From Aquimarina sp. AU58 (GTDB taxonomy: Bacteria > Bacteroidota > Bacteroidia > Flavobacteriales > Flavobacteriaceae): DNA of 64,000 nucleotides. Below the pieces are notes generated by a model, which was not told the DNA's origin, did not search any database, and worked only from the letters and a program-made list of their open reading frames with translations. The stretch lies in contig NZ_OMPD01000014.1 in assembly GCF_900312745.1 (NCBI RefSeq), positions 3,162,001 through 3,226,000 on the forward strand, read 5' to 3'. Position 1 is the first letter of the stretch. Each line of letters begins with the position of its first letter. The position numbers were made by a program, and so were the translations under genes. This document shows positions 1-9,475 of this stretch, piece by piece.

Positions 1-697
1 TTAGATTAGCAGATACTCGCAATTGCATTAAATCTATATAACGTTCTAGAAATTCTATTTCTTTTACAATAGGAACTTTATTAATTGATGCTTCGTGTAA
101 TAGATAACGCATCAGTTTACTTAGGGTGTGTATTGACTCTTTAGCCAAAAAAGGAGAACTATCAATTAATGCATAAATATTATTTAAGGTATTAAATAGA
201 AAATGTGGCTGAACTTGATACTTTAAATACTTAATTTCAGTATCTAACTGTGTTTGTTTTACTTCTTGTAGTAATATTCTATTTTTATTAAATCTTGAAT
301 TTACTTTTAAGCCAACGCACATACCAATACTTAAAATTATAGGTAACATTAATTGAACAGTGGTCATAGCGCCACTTCTTACCTCTCGTATTAATTCTCC
401 ATTAATTGTTGGATGAAATACATTTGATTGTAACAGTTTTTTTAATAATACATAGAGTATAACAATCAAAAAAAAATTTAGAATATAAAATAACACCTTT
501 TTACTTTTAAAAAAAAACTGATCAACTAGTACAAAGTAATTGAAGTAAAAAGCAAGAAAAATACTTGAAATAGACAGCCAATTTCTATTAATAAGATATT
601 GCCCGTTTGGAATATGATTTAATGAAGCTATTGGATATATAAATACAACCAGCCATAAAAAACTGTGTAATATTATTTTTAAATAACTTTTCTGCAT
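1..697 (-). CDS. LytS-type sensor histidine kinase (partial, runs off left edge)
   Basis: Membrane sensor kinase of the LytS class, which normally phosphorylates a LytTR response regulator. Reading from the ATG (MQKSYLK) there are about four hydrophobic segments in the first ~130 residues, a charged linker, then the diagnostic His_kinase (PF06580) block QPHFLFNTLNN whose His is the predicted phosphoacceptor. The ATPase half lies beyond position 1, so its nucleotide-binding boxes and the partner regulator cannot be seen. Two further genes of this class in the window (10005, 19085) are each followed directly by a LytTR gene, so one is expected just off the left edge. It is divergent from the Crp-like gene at 944, and two TATAGACG repeats spaced 21 bp apart lie just upstream of its start. 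Confidence 0.88.
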   Translation of the reverse strand, partial: MQKSYLKIILHSFLWLVVFIYPIASLNHIPNGQYLINRNWLSISSIFLAFYFNYFVLVDQFFFKSKKVLFYILNFFLIVILYVLLKKLLQSNVFHPTINGELIREVRSGAMTTVQLMLPIILSIGMCVGLKVNSRFNKNRILLQEVKQTQLDTEIKYLKYQVQPHFLFNTLNNIYALIDSSPFLAKESIHTLSKLMRYLLHEASINKVPIVKEIEFLERYIDLMQLRVSANL

Positions 698-750
698 ACC
701 ATTTTGATAAAAAACTAAGGTAAGCTAAACAAGGTAAATATTTGTAATCA

Positions 751-779
751 TATAGACGGTCTTTCTAATTTTATAGACG
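751..779 (-). promoter_or_regulatory. Direct-repeat operator candidate upstream of the LytS kinase
   Basis: The octamer TATAGACG occurs at 751-758 and again at 772-779, a period of 21 bp or about two helical turns. Read toward the kinase it is CGTCTATA twice. Paired direct half-sites about two turns apart are the usual architecture for LytTR regulators, so this is a plausible autoregulatory site. The assignment to LytTR is inference. Confidence 0.35.
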
Positions 780-844
780 ATTATTATAATTCTATCTATA
801 TTATTCCACACAGATTATACTCCTCTCCTATTTTTTAGTCAAAA

Positions 845-879
845 TTGCACGAACCCAAAAACACCATTATGTATATTTG
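845..879 (+). promoter_or_regulatory. Candidate Bacteroidota promoter for the Crp-like gene
   Basis: TATATTTG at 872-879 fits the TAnnTTTG -7 box of Bacteroidota and a TTG lies at 845-847. The 24-bp spacing is slightly long for the class. The ATG of the following gene is 64 bases downstream. Confidence 0.35.
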
Positions 880-943
880 TAAATGAGCATGAGAGTGTTA
901 GCAAAAAATATAACTTGTATAAACCTCAAATGTCTTTTTTAGT

Positions 944-1513
944 ATGGAGAAACCAGTAATTGAGTTTATCAAACACATAAGGCAATATAGTACACTTTCA
1001 GACGAAGCAGAAAACGCTATTGTAGTACTAGCTCGTAATGAGATTTTAGCTAAAGGTACCATCTTAAGTAAAGAAGGAAAAACATGCAAACGTCTCTATT
1101 TTTTAAAAAATGGGACGGTTCGTACCTATTTTTATCAAGACGGAAAAGATATTACACATTGGATTTATCCAAAAAACAATATGGTAACTTCCTGGCATAG
1201 TTATCTTTCGCAAACACCATCAAAAGATTATATCGAAACTACCGAAATCAGCGAGGTTATTTCATTAACCTATACGCAATGGCAGGAATTATATACAACT
1301 TTTCCAGAGTTAGAACGTTTTGGACGCCTACTCATAGAAGAACAAATGGCATTGATAGATGATTTTTATAAAGGCTATTATTTTTTATCGGCCAAAGAAA
1401 AATACCAATTATTAATAAAAGCAATTCCTAATATAACGCAAATTGCCAATTTAGGACATATCGCTTCAATGTTAGGTATAAGTCAAGAAACATTAAGTAG
1501 AGCTCGAAAGTAG
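944..1513 (+). CDS. Crp/Fnr-family transcriptional regulator
   Basis: Cytoplasmic regulator with a cyclic-nucleotide-binding-type beta-roll over residues ~25-120 (for example KGTILSKEGKTCKRLYFLKN and a DGKDITHW segment) and a compact C-terminal helix-turn-helix whose recognition helix is LGISQETLSRARK. At 189 residues it is typical of the small flavobacterial members that control single neighbouring genes. The beta-roll lacks the full cAMP-binding phosphate cassette of classical Crp, so the ligand is unknown. It is followed after 76 bases by a VOC-protein gene on the same strand, a common pairing in which the regulator controls a small stress-response enzyme. Confidence 0.9.
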   Translation: MEKPVIEFIKHIRQYSTLSDEAENAIVVLARNEILAKGTILSKEGKTCKRLYFLKNGTVRTYFYQDGKDITHWIYPKNNMVTSWHSYLSQTPSKDYIETTEISEVISLTYTQWQELYTTFPELERFGRLLIEEQMALIDDFYKGYYFLSAKEKYQLLIKAIPNITQIANLGHIASMLGISQETLSRARK

Positions 1514-1589
1514 ATTTTGACATAAGTCAAAAATAACACTAAACGCTCTGATTAGTTTTGCCTCATAATCTTCATAAACCATTTACAAT

Positions 1590-2303
1590 ATGAATACTAA
1601 TAATTTTATTTGGGCAGACTTATCCAGTTACAATCTTGATAAAACAAAGCAGTTTTATGAAACTGTTTTTGGTTGGAAATATTACAATACCGATAATTAT
1701 TTAATTGCATATAACAGTAAAAAAGAAACTGTTGGTTTATATCAAACACCACAGAAGTTTCAAGATATGAAAATGCCATCTTTTTGGATGCCCTATATTC
1801 AAGTAGAAAGCGTTACAGAAACTATAGAAAAAGCACGTAAACTAGGTGGGATTATAGAACTGGTAGATACCAAAAATTCTATTGGTAGCATCGCTTTAAT
1901 ACGTGATACATTAGGTGCAGGGTTTACTGTCTATGAAGGCAATGCATTGAATTCGAGAACTAAAAATAAAGAAAACACTTTAATTTTTAACGAATTACAT
2001 GTGTCTGACATCCAAAAAGCGATTTTATTTTATAAACAGCTTTTTAATTGGAAATTTCAAAAAGTGAATGATAATAGCTTCGAGATTTATAACTTAAAAA
2101 ATGAGCATATAGCAACTATTAATGAAATACCTAACAGTATAAAAAGTAAATACGAATATTGGGTATGCACATTTGGTGTAAAAGACCTGAAACAATCACA
2201 AAAAACTATTGAAGCAAACGACGGAAATCTAATTCTTGATGAAGGTAACCGGTTATTATGTTCTGATGGAACTGAAGCCTTCTTTTACATACAAAAAGTA
2301 TAA
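1590..2303 (+). CDS. VOC (glyoxalase/bleomycin-resistance fold) protein, two-domain
   Basis: Cytoplasmic protein with two tandem vicinal-oxygen-chelate domains: residues ~3-120, opening FIWADLSSYNLDKTKQFYET with VFGWKYY, and ~130-237, opening FNELHVSDIQKAILFYKQLF with NWKFQ. The paired beta-alpha-beta-beta-beta modules and the FGW/FNW signatures are those of the two-domain VOC proteins often annotated as glyoxalase-like or bleomycin-resistance-like. Metal-ligand residues are not obvious, and substrate cannot be assigned. A TAnnTTTG-like box (TAGTTTTG, 1553-1560) lies 30 bases before the ATG, suggesting its own promoter. Confidence 0.85.
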   Translation: MNTNNFIWADLSSYNLDKTKQFYETVFGWKYYNTDNYLIAYNSKKETVGLYQTPQKFQDMKMPSFWMPYIQVESVTETIEKARKLGGIIELVDTKNSIGSIALIRDTLGAGFTVYEGNALNSRTKNKENTLIFNELHVSDIQKAILFYKQLFNWKFQKVNDNSFEIYNLKNEHIATINEIPNSIKSKYEYWVCTFGVKDLKQSQKTIEANDGNLILDEGNRLLCSDGTEAFFYIQKV

Positions 2304-2351
2304 CTTCTTACTAGGAAGAACACTATCAAAAACTTATAAAAACATAAAAAA

Positions 2352-2909
2352 ATGAAAAATTCAACATTATTGTTCAGGAGTTTAGCCGTGGTTATCCTAC
2401 TTGCTGGTAGTGCACACTTGGCAAGCTATGCTTCACAAAGTTCAAACGATACATCTCGAACTGATTTAGAAGAAAACACTATTTCTCAATTTCCTGATGA
2501 GAAAAAGCAAACCATAGAAAATGAAGGTGATAATAAAGAAGCTTCTAATACTTCTACAAACTATTATAATAAAGAGACAGATTATATTATTGGCAATTGG
2601 AGAGTTACTTATCACTCAAAAGAATTTATGGGTGCGATAGTATATACTATTAAAAAAGAAGACAATGTATTTAATGCCTATACCTACCAATATGAAGACG
2701 AAAGTGGAAATAGCAAAAAAGCCAAAGGCACAAAAGCGCTTATTATAAAATCATTTGATGGGTATAAAGGAAAAGGGATCTATACAATTGAATATAAAAA
2801 ACAAATGTATGATATCGAGTGTGCCATTGATATGGTTGATGAAAATACTTTTAAACTAAGCTATGACTATTATGGTTATAGCGATGTAGAAACTTGGAAA
2901 AGACAATAA
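2352..2909 (+). CDS. Secreted protein of unknown function
   Basis: I do not recognise the family. Residues 1-27 form a classical signal peptide with a hydrophobic core and a cleavage-like ASYASQ site. There follows a Ser/Asn/Glu-rich linker to about residue 75 and a beta-rich domain starting YIIGNWRVTYHSKEF, reminiscent of small lipocalin-like or DUF2147-type periplasmic domains (the IIGNWRV/VETWKR bracketing pattern), but this is only resemblance. The stop codon lies 3 bases before the next ATG, so it is probably co-translated with the desaturase-like gene that follows. Confidence 0.75.
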   Translation: MKNSTLLFRSLAVVILLAGSAHLASYASQSSNDTSRTDLEENTISQFPDEKKQTIENEGDNKEASNTSTNYYNKETDYIIGNWRVTYHSKEFMGAIVYTIKKEDNVFNAYTYQYEDESGNSKKAKGTKALIIKSFDGYKGKGIYTIEYKKQMYDIECAIDMVDENTFKLSYDYYGYSDVETWKRQ

Positions 2910-2912
2910 ATC

Positions 2913-3794
2913 ATGATTGAATTTTTATCAAAACAACTAGACTGGGTCGATGTTAATTACTGGTTTTATCTAATTAACGATTTAAGTTTACTGTACATCA
3001 TTATTCCGTTTTTTGTATTAGAGCTAATTCGTTATGCATGGCAAAAGCGCTTAAACAAAAACCTAGTTTTTGATAGTATTGCTAATATAATTACGTTTGG
3101 TGCATTTCTTCTTATTGAAATTATCCTTGGAGTTTTAGCCATAACTAAACTTTATTATTGGTTATATAATAATGCCAGTCTACCGCATTTAGAATTAAAT
3201 TGGGCAACAATTATTTCTTGCATAGTATTAGCAGACTTCGCTTATTATTGGGAACACCGTATGATGCATCGTATAGGTATTGGATGGGCAACACATACTG
3301 TACACCACAGTTCACCACATTTTAATATGTCGGTAGCCTATCGTTTTGGTCCTTTAGATGCTATAATGCCAATTCTTTTTTCACTTCCATTAGTGATGTT
3401 GGGATATGATCCTATTTTAGTATTATTATCTGAAGTATTTGTACAAGTGTTTCAAACCTTATTACATACCGAGATTATTGGTAAGTTCACAAGGCCAGTA
3501 GAATTTATTTTTAATACACCATCACATCATCGCGTACATCATGGCTCAAACAAGCAATATTGGGATAAAAACTATGCCGGAATTCTTATTATTTGGGATA
3601 GAATGCTTGGCACATTCGAACCCGAAGTCGAAACCGTAAAATACGGTATTTCAGAACCCTTAAATAGTACCAACCCAATAAAAGTATTTTTTCATGGAAT
3701 AACTCGATTGTTTAAAAAAATGGTTGGTGTTGAAGGTGTCAAAAACAAACTTCTGGTCTTGATTAAACCACCCGATTGGATGCCAAAAAGTTAA
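2913..3794 (+). CDS. Sterol desaturase / fatty acid hydroxylase superfamily membrane enzyme
   Basis: Integral membrane di-iron oxygenase of the fatty-acid-hydroxylase superfamily (PF04116). Several long hydrophobic segments surround the three His clusters: HRMMH near residue 115, HTVHHSSPH near 128, and HHRVHHGSN near 207, which together bind the di-iron centre. The C-terminal WDRMLGTFEPE segment is typical of the family. Length (293 residues) is normal. The lipid substrate (sterol, fatty acid, hopanoid or carotenoid) cannot be told. It follows the secreted-protein gene by 3 bases. A shorter relative lies at 53878. Confidence 0.9.
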   Translation: MIEFLSKQLDWVDVNYWFYLINDLSLLYIIIPFFVLELIRYAWQKRLNKNLVFDSIANIITFGAFLLIEIILGVLAITKLYYWLYNNASLPHLELNWATIISCIVLADFAYYWEHRMMHRIGIGWATHTVHHSSPHFNMSVAYRFGPLDAIMPILFSLPLVMLGYDPILVLLSEVFVQVFQTLLHTEIIGKFTRPVEFIFNTPSHHRVHHGSNKQYWDKNYAGILIIWDRMLGTFEPEVETVKYGISEPLNSTNPIKVFFHGITRLFKKMVGVEGVKNKLLVLIKPPDWMPKS

Positions 3795-4075
3795 ACAACA
3801 ACCTCTTGATTTACTTAAATTACCATCTACATCATAAACCTTAGGTAATTATAGAGGAATGATAAATTATAGAAATTTCAAATTAGTTAAATATCTATTA
3901 TATAATTTGCCAAAAGGTACTTTAGACGAGTTTTGCATCAATTAAGTTCAAAAAAAATCTATCAGGATGACTTTAGATCTAAAGAATTAGAGTGCAAAAA
4001 TGTTTCTACACTTCGACGGTTTTAAGTAAAAACATGTTCGGTATCAACTCAGGAGTTATGTTGTTTTATAAGAAA

Positions 4076-6112
4076 TTAGCTTTCAACTTTTTCCAAGTGG
4101 TCTTTAGAATCAAAAGAGATAATAAATTTGGTTCCGACACCTAATTCACTTTCACAGTTAATTTCGCCATCCATCGATTCGATATATTTTTTAACGATGG
4201 ATAATCCTAATCCAATAGATGCCTCACCTTCTGTGGGTTGTGCGCTAAGTTTCTGAAATCTACCGAAAAGTTTCTTTTGATCCTCTTTGCTAATACCAGG
4301 TCCTTGATCTTCTACCACAACATATGTTTTAGCGTCATGAGATTTTACATGTAATATGACTTCACTTCCTCTTTCAGAAAACTTGATGGCATTAGAAACC
4401 AGATTTTCTAAGACCTGGATCATATAGTTTTTATCCACTTCTACAAAGTGACTTCCTGGTTGTGATGTAGTGATCATTTTAATCTCTTTATCCTCGGCGG
4501 TAAGACGAAAACACCTTACCACATACTTCACCAATTCTACCAAATCAAGAATTTGATTCTTTAATTTAACCCGATTTGTTTCTAATGCATGTATATTTAA
4601 AATACGACCAATCATCTGTGAGAGACGATCTGCTGAGTTGTCGATTTCGGTTAAATAGGATACCTGATCTTTAGTCAAATCTAGAGAAGTAATATCAATT
4701 AATTGTAGCAATAATCGTATATGACTCAACGGAGTCCTAAGATCATGAGCAACTATATTGACTAACATATCCTTTTCCTTGTTCAGGTTAACTAGTTCTT
4801 CATTTCGAATAGCGACTTCTGCTGTTCGTTCCTTGACCTTCTTCTCAAGTATTATATTTTGCTCCTGAATTAGTCTTTCATTTTCTTTGGCTGCCAACAG
4901 CGCTTCTAACTGTGCATCTTCTTTTTGTTTTTTGTACATATTAATTCGATCACCCAACGCAAATGAAAGCAGTAAAACTTCGAGAGCCGAACCAATCTGC
5001 ATCGCATTTAAATACGTCATCACAAAAGTTAGATTTAAAGACTCGAGAATGGCAAAACATATACCAATAATAAGGGCACCCCAGGCTAATAAATAATATT
5101 TGGCCGGGCGATATCCTTTTAATTTAAATCGAATACCTAAGATAAGAAAGTATGATGCCATGATTAACAGTCCTCCTTGTGATAATTTTAGGCCTTCTAT
5201 TTTAAAACCTAATAACACAAGAGCACATACCAAAATACCAATAACAAGAAATACCATGGATCCCTTGTGCATAGTAGAACCTGATTCTTTGGTGTTTAAA
5301 AATTTTTGGGTAAATAAAGTGGCAGTAATCATAGTCAAGCCAGAACTAACAACCACAATTTGATTAATGAAAGGGGTATTAGGCCAAAAATATTCAAAGA
5401 AATAGCCAAATACTGAAGCCATAAACCAGGTAATACTAAATACATAAGCAATATAATAGAGGTATATTCTCTCTCTGGTCGAAAAATATAAAAAGAGATT
5501 ATATAAGAAAATCAAGAGCATAAACCCAAAATAGATCCCCTGCAAAAAGTCTAAATCATGCTCATAGTCCAAAAAATTGGGAAGTGTTCCCACCCGAAGC
5601 GGAAAAAACAAAGGTTGATCACTCTTTACCCTAAGGTAAAAAGTTCGTGTACTATTTACATCAAAATCAAGAGCAAATAGATAATTACCTACTTCAATTT
5701 CCCTGGTATTAAAGGGTAAGTCATCACCAGTATGTCTGGTAGAAATTAATTGATTTGTCTTATCAAATTCATAAAGTGATATAGAATCTATGAACGCCGA
5801 ACCTACATTCAGATAAAAATCGCCCGGTATAGTCTTAGTAATTCTAAATTTTAACCAGTAAGCAGAAGCTGTACTGGAAAAATTTATAGTTTCCTGAGTA
5901 CACGCTTTAAACCTCGTTTCAAGGCTATTATCTATAATTTCTTCAATAGATAGTTTAAGTGAAGTATCCTCCAGATACTGCGTTTGTTTACCTATATCTC
6001 GCAATTCTGTCGAATCATCATCTAGAAGAATAGTAGTTTGACTAAATACATTAAGGGGAGACAATAATATAATCAATAAAAACCCCAAATAGTATTTAAA
6101 ATATGTTGTCAT
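4076..6112 (-). CDS. 7TM-DISM sensor histidine kinase
   Basis: Inner-membrane sensor kinase. A signal peptide (1-24) is followed by a periplasmic 7TMR-DISMED2-like beta domain (~35-175), seven transmembrane helices (~185-390, 7TMR-DISM), a coiled coil (~393-445), a HisKA dimerisation domain with phospho-acceptor H456 in VAHDLRTPLSH, and an ATPase domain with the N-box around N574 (LVSNAIKFSE), the EDQGPGIS box around D602 and the G-rich lid IGLGLSIV near 635. DISMED2 domains commonly bind carbohydrate ligands. No receiver domain or adjacent regulator gene is present, so its partner is encoded elsewhere. It is divergent from the gene at 6249 across a 136-bp gap. Confidence 0.92.
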   Translation of the reverse strand: MTTYFKYYLGFLLIILLSPLNVFSQTTILLDDDSTELRDIGKQTQYLEDTSLKLSIEEIIDNSLETRFKACTQETINFSSTASAYWLKFRITKTIPGDFYLNVGSAFIDSISLYEFDKTNQLISTRHTGDDLPFNTREIEVGNYLFALDFDVNSTRTFYLRVKSDQPLFFPLRVGTLPNFLDYEHDLDFLQGIYFGFMLLIFLYNLFLYFSTRERIYLYYIAYVFSITWFMASVFGYFFEYFWPNTPFINQIVVVSSGLTMITATLFTQKFLNTKESGSTMHKGSMVFLVIGILVCALVLLGFKIEGLKLSQGGLLIMASYFLILGIRFKLKGYRPAKYYLLAWGALIIGICFAILESLNLTFVMTYLNAMQIGSALEVLLLSFALGDRINMYKKQKEDAQLEALLAAKENERLIQEQNIILEKKVKERTAEVAIRNEELVNLNKEKDMLVNIVAHDLRTPLSHIRLLLQLIDITSLDLTKDQVSYLTEIDNSADRLSQMIGRILNIHALETNRVKLKNQILDLVELVKYVVRCFRLTAEDKEIKMITTSQPGSHFVEVDKNYMIQVLENLVSNAIKFSERGSEVILHVKSHDAKTYVVVEDQGPGISKEDQKKLFGRFQKLSAQPTEGEASIGLGLSIVKKYIESMDGEINCESELGVGTKFIISFDSKDHLEKVES

Positions 6113-6248
6113 TCTTAATGTTTAATAGTTTGAGAAATCATTTTTTGCTCAACAAGGAAATTTAATGCATCATACTACTTGAATTTCCTAAAATATCTAT
6201 TGTATATAATAATTTTACTTGTAAGTTTATAAACCTTTTTACTAATAT

Positions 6249-7109
6249 ATGAACAAACTCGAAATACTTAAGGAAAAAGCCAAAGGAATTGTACTTCATG
6301 CCTCCGAAACTCCGCAGAATCGCTATAAATTACGTTACGAATTCTATCAAAAATACGGAGAACCTTTCATTAATGGAAAAGAAGGACTGGGAAATTCTGA
6401 ATTAGCATTTATGGATTGGGAAATAAAAAGGGGTACACTTAATTCTATAAACGTGCAACCCCCTGGTAGTCTGTGGTGGAGATCAGTAAATAGTCATTTT
6501 TTGTATCTAGCGACACTTGCACAATTAATCTATGAATCTGGTGAAACGTTTCCGGATCTACCAGTTCCTGTCAATTTTTGGTTGGAGTATATTCATACTC
6601 CCAATGAATGTTCTTGGTATCGTGCTCATAACTCTAGTATCATTGCTGGGTACCAAGTAGCCGATTCGTTAGCATTTAAAGAAAATATTTATGAACAATA
6701 TTTTATGAATATCGTGCTTTATCGCGTATTGTATGCTCAGTCAATGGTTGAAGGTGTAAGTTTTGGAATTTTAGGCAAAATATTTGGCAATCCGCGAGGA
6801 GCTGCAGTTTCTATCCTAACAGATATCGAAGCTTTTTATCCAAGTCATTATCCATTATCTAAAAAAGACATTGAGTATGTTACGCATCGTGCACATAATC
6901 TAAATGGATTAATTGAAGATGTTTTCGACAAGCTTTTTATCATACCACATTTAGATGAGTTATATACCGAAGCTGCCAAATGGAACAACTCTCCCATAGT
7001 ATTAGAGTACATCAAAAAAAATAAACCGCTCTATCCGATTAGTGAGAGTGAATTTAGTTCAGCACATTTCAATACAAAATTAACACCTAAGAAAATCCAT
7101 ACTCTTTAA
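6249..7109 (+). CDS. Conserved protein of unknown function, partner of the FAD oxidoreductase
   Basis: I do not recognise a named family. The 286-residue protein has no signal peptide and no clear membrane segment. It is rich in aromatic and His residues, for example WWRSVNSHFLYLA, EYIHTPNECSWYRAHN and DIEYVTHRAH, with repeated helical, acidic/His-containing stretches that could bind a metal, though no known metal motif is complete. Only 13 bases separate it from the FAD-dependent oxidoreductase gene that follows, so the two are very likely one transcript and may act in the same redox pathway. Confidence 0.7.
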   Translation: MNKLEILKEKAKGIVLHASETPQNRYKLRYEFYQKYGEPFINGKEGLGNSELAFMDWEIKRGTLNSINVQPPGSLWWRSVNSHFLYLATLAQLIYESGETFPDLPVPVNFWLEYIHTPNECSWYRAHNSSIIAGYQVADSLAFKENIYEQYFMNIVLYRVLYAQSMVEGVSFGILGKIFGNPRGAAVSILTDIEAFYPSHYPLSKKDIEYVTHRAHNLNGLIEDVFDKLFIIPHLDELYTEAAKWNNSPIVLEYIKKNKPLYPISESEFSSAHFNTKLTPKKIHTL

Positions 7110-7122
7110 AATTAATAAACCA

Positions 7123-9357
7123 ATGCAAAACTCAGAAAACAAAAAGAAAATAGCCATACTAGGTAGTGGTATGTCATCACTAACAGCCGCTTATGAACTT
7201 AGCTCTTACGAAAACTGGAAAGATCATTACGATATCACCATTTATCAAATGGGTTGGAGACTAGGAGGAAAAACCGCTACGGGTAGAGGTCCAAATGAAA
7301 GGATTCAAGAGCATGGTATTCATATTGCCCAGGGATGGTACGAAAATGCTTTCCGATTGATCCAGGATTCTTACAAAGAATGTGAGCAACATAATCTAAT
7401 GCTCGATAGTCCCTTTAAATCCTGGGAAGAAGCTTTTGATCGGGAAGATACCACCCTACTCACCCACTTTGATCCTAAAACAAATCAGTGGATTAAAAAA
7501 AATATCATTTTTCCATCTAATGAGTATATACCTGGCCAGGGTGGCCCTTTGCCTTTTTCGGCCATTATTCACAAAGCAGTAGGTCTAGTCTCCGAAATTT
7601 TGTTTGGTACAGATCCAAATAAGGATAATCTGGTAAGCATGGTTTCTGAATCTGCTAAAGAAATCAAACCACCTGAGCATCATCCGCTTTGGGCAAGTTT
7701 TAAATCTAAATTTGAAACGTTTGTAAAAGATAAACTCTTTAAGCATGAAGGTGAAAAACTATTGAATTATATATCAGAATTGGTTCAGAACCTGACCAGT
7801 GAGGATCACGATCATGCACAACGAAAAGAGCATCATTCTATGATCAAAGAACTACTCGACTTACTTTCTAAATGGGTAGCTAAACTTATTGATTCTATAG
7901 CAGATCACAACGAGTACTTCTATTGGTTAGCCGTATTTGTAGAATTTGGTTTAGTCAATATGAAGGGAACATTTGAAGATGTATATGACCCTGAAACTCA
8001 TGAGTTAGATTATGAACGTATCAATGATTTAGATTATCGTGAATGGCTTAAAAACCATGGAGCAAGTGAACGATTATTGAGTTCTGCTATGGTAAGATTT
8101 CTTTACACAGGAACCTTTCACAACCTTACAGGATCTAATCACCAGGGTAGTTTGGCAGCTGGAGTAGGGCTTCATTTTCTAACAAATTCTGCAGGGTATA
8201 AAGGATCTTTTGTATGGAAATTCAAAGCAGGAACTGCAGATACTATGATTACTCCAATTTATTTGGTCCTTAAAAACAGAGGTGTGAAATTCAAATTCTT
8301 TCATAAAGTAGAACAGGTACATTATTCTGATTCTAGAGAAATAGAAAAGATATCTATGGCCGAACAGGTCACCTTAAAAAATGGGACGTATACCCCTACT
8401 TATAAATTCAAAAATCTGGATGTATGGCCTGGAGAGCCACTTTATGATCAAATAGACGATCAACAGGCCAAAGCACTTAAAGAAGGTAAATATGATCTTG
8501 AAGAAGCCTGGTGTGGTTGGGAGAATGTTGGCAAAATATCTTTAGAAAAAGGTAAAGATTTTGATGATGTGGTTTTAGGTATCCCTATTGATGTATTGGG
8601 TGGTGATGAAGGGATCTGTAAAGAGATTATTGATAATAATGAGGCATGGAAGAATATGTACAATCATGTTAAAAGTATCCCTACCATGTCTATGCAATTA
8701 TGGATCAAACCTACATTAAAAGAATTAGGTATGAATTTGCCCGATTGGGGATTTCCTGAAGGGTCATTACCCAACCTGGTTACGTATGCCGATCCTCAAT
8801 ATTCGTTTATAGATATGTCGCAGGTGATGCCATATGAAAATTGGAAAGGTGATGAACCCGGGGTATTAATATATTTTACAGGATCGTTTCTAGATCCAGA
8901 AGTAATACCTCCATACTCAGATCATAGGTATCCTCATGAGCAATTAGAACGTATCATGCGTGTTTCAGAACAATGGTTAAAAGATAAAATGGGATGGTTT
9001 TTCCCGAATGCTACTACTCTGGAGTATCCGGAAGGAATGAAATTGGATGTAATTCATGATTTCTCGAAAAATGCCAAAACTGATTATAGTAGGTTAAAAA
9101 CACAGTTTTTTCGTGCTAACGTAAACCCAACAGATCGATACACACTATCACTTCCTGGTTCTAATAAATACCGTCTTAAAGCTAATGAGTCTGGTTTTGA
9201 TAATCTTATCCTTACCGGAGACTGGATCAATTTTGGTGTTAATGTAGGGTATTATGAAGGAGCTATCGTTGCAGGTCTTCAAGCGGGTCAGGCAATTAGA
9301 GATAAACTTGAATTACCAAGTGAAACAGAAATTTTTTCTGGAGTAAAATTGAAATAA
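7123..9357 (+). CDS. FAD-dependent oxidoreductase, amine oxidase/phytoene-desaturase-like, 744 residues
   Basis: Large flavoprotein. The N-terminus carries the dinucleotide-binding motif ILGSGMSSLTAAYEL (residues ~12-26), the second FAD motif MGWRLGGKTATGRG (~48-61) and a HGIHIAQGW segment typical of the amine-oxidase/carotenoid-desaturase superfamily. The C-terminus has the matching FAD motif LILTGDWINFGVNVGYYEGA near 700. It lacks a signal peptide. At 744 residues it is longer than carotenoid desaturases (about 500) because of a His-rich helical insertion around residues 180-270. The substrate is unknown. A strong terminator follows, closing the two-gene unit with the 6249 gene. Confidence 0.85.
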   Translation: MQNSENKKKIAILGSGMSSLTAAYELSSYENWKDHYDITIYQMGWRLGGKTATGRGPNERIQEHGIHIAQGWYENAFRLIQDSYKECEQHNLMLDSPFKSWEEAFDREDTTLLTHFDPKTNQWIKKNIIFPSNEYIPGQGGPLPFSAIIHKAVGLVSEILFGTDPNKDNLVSMVSESAKEIKPPEHHPLWASFKSKFETFVKDKLFKHEGEKLLNYISELVQNLTSEDHDHAQRKEHHSMIKELLDLLSKWVAKLIDSIADHNEYFYWLAVFVEFGLVNMKGTFEDVYDPETHELDYERINDLDYREWLKNHGASERLLSSAMVRFLYTGTFHNLTGSNHQGSLAAGVGLHFLTNSAGYKGSFVWKFKAGTADTMITPIYLVLKNRGVKFKFFHKVEQVHYSDSREIEKISMAEQVTLKNGTYTPTYKFKNLDVWPGEPLYDQIDDQQAKALKEGKYDLEEAWCGWENVGKISLEKGKDFDDVVLGIPIDVLGGDEGICKEIIDNNEAWKNMYNHVKSIPTMSMQLWIKPTLKELGMNLPDWGFPEGSLPNLVTYADPQYSFIDMSQVMPYENWKGDEPGVLIYFTGSFLDPEVIPPYSDHRYPHEQLERIMRVSEQWLKDKMGWFFPNATTLEYPEGMKLDVIHDFSKNAKTDYSRLKTQFFRANVNPTDRYTLSLPGSNKYRLKANESGFDNLILTGDWINFGVNVGYYEGAIVAGLQAGQAIRDKLELPSETEIFSGVKLK

Positions 9358-9386
9358 TAAAACGAAATACTTTCACAATACAAAAA

Positions 9387-9417
9387 GGTTGATTACAAGT
9401 TGTAATCGACCTTTTTT
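9387..9417 (+). terminator. Rho-independent terminator
   Basis: GGTTGATTACAA (9387-9398) pairs with TTGTAATCGACC (9400-9411) with one G-T pair and is followed by six T residues. It lies 30 bases after the FAD oxidoreductase stop codon. An A-run before the stem makes it weakly bidirectional for the small minus-strand gene at 9476. Confidence 0.85.
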
Positions 9418-9475
9418 ATGATTATAATCCAGAAACCCACAGGATAAAATATTAGATATAGATAAATAATTATTC

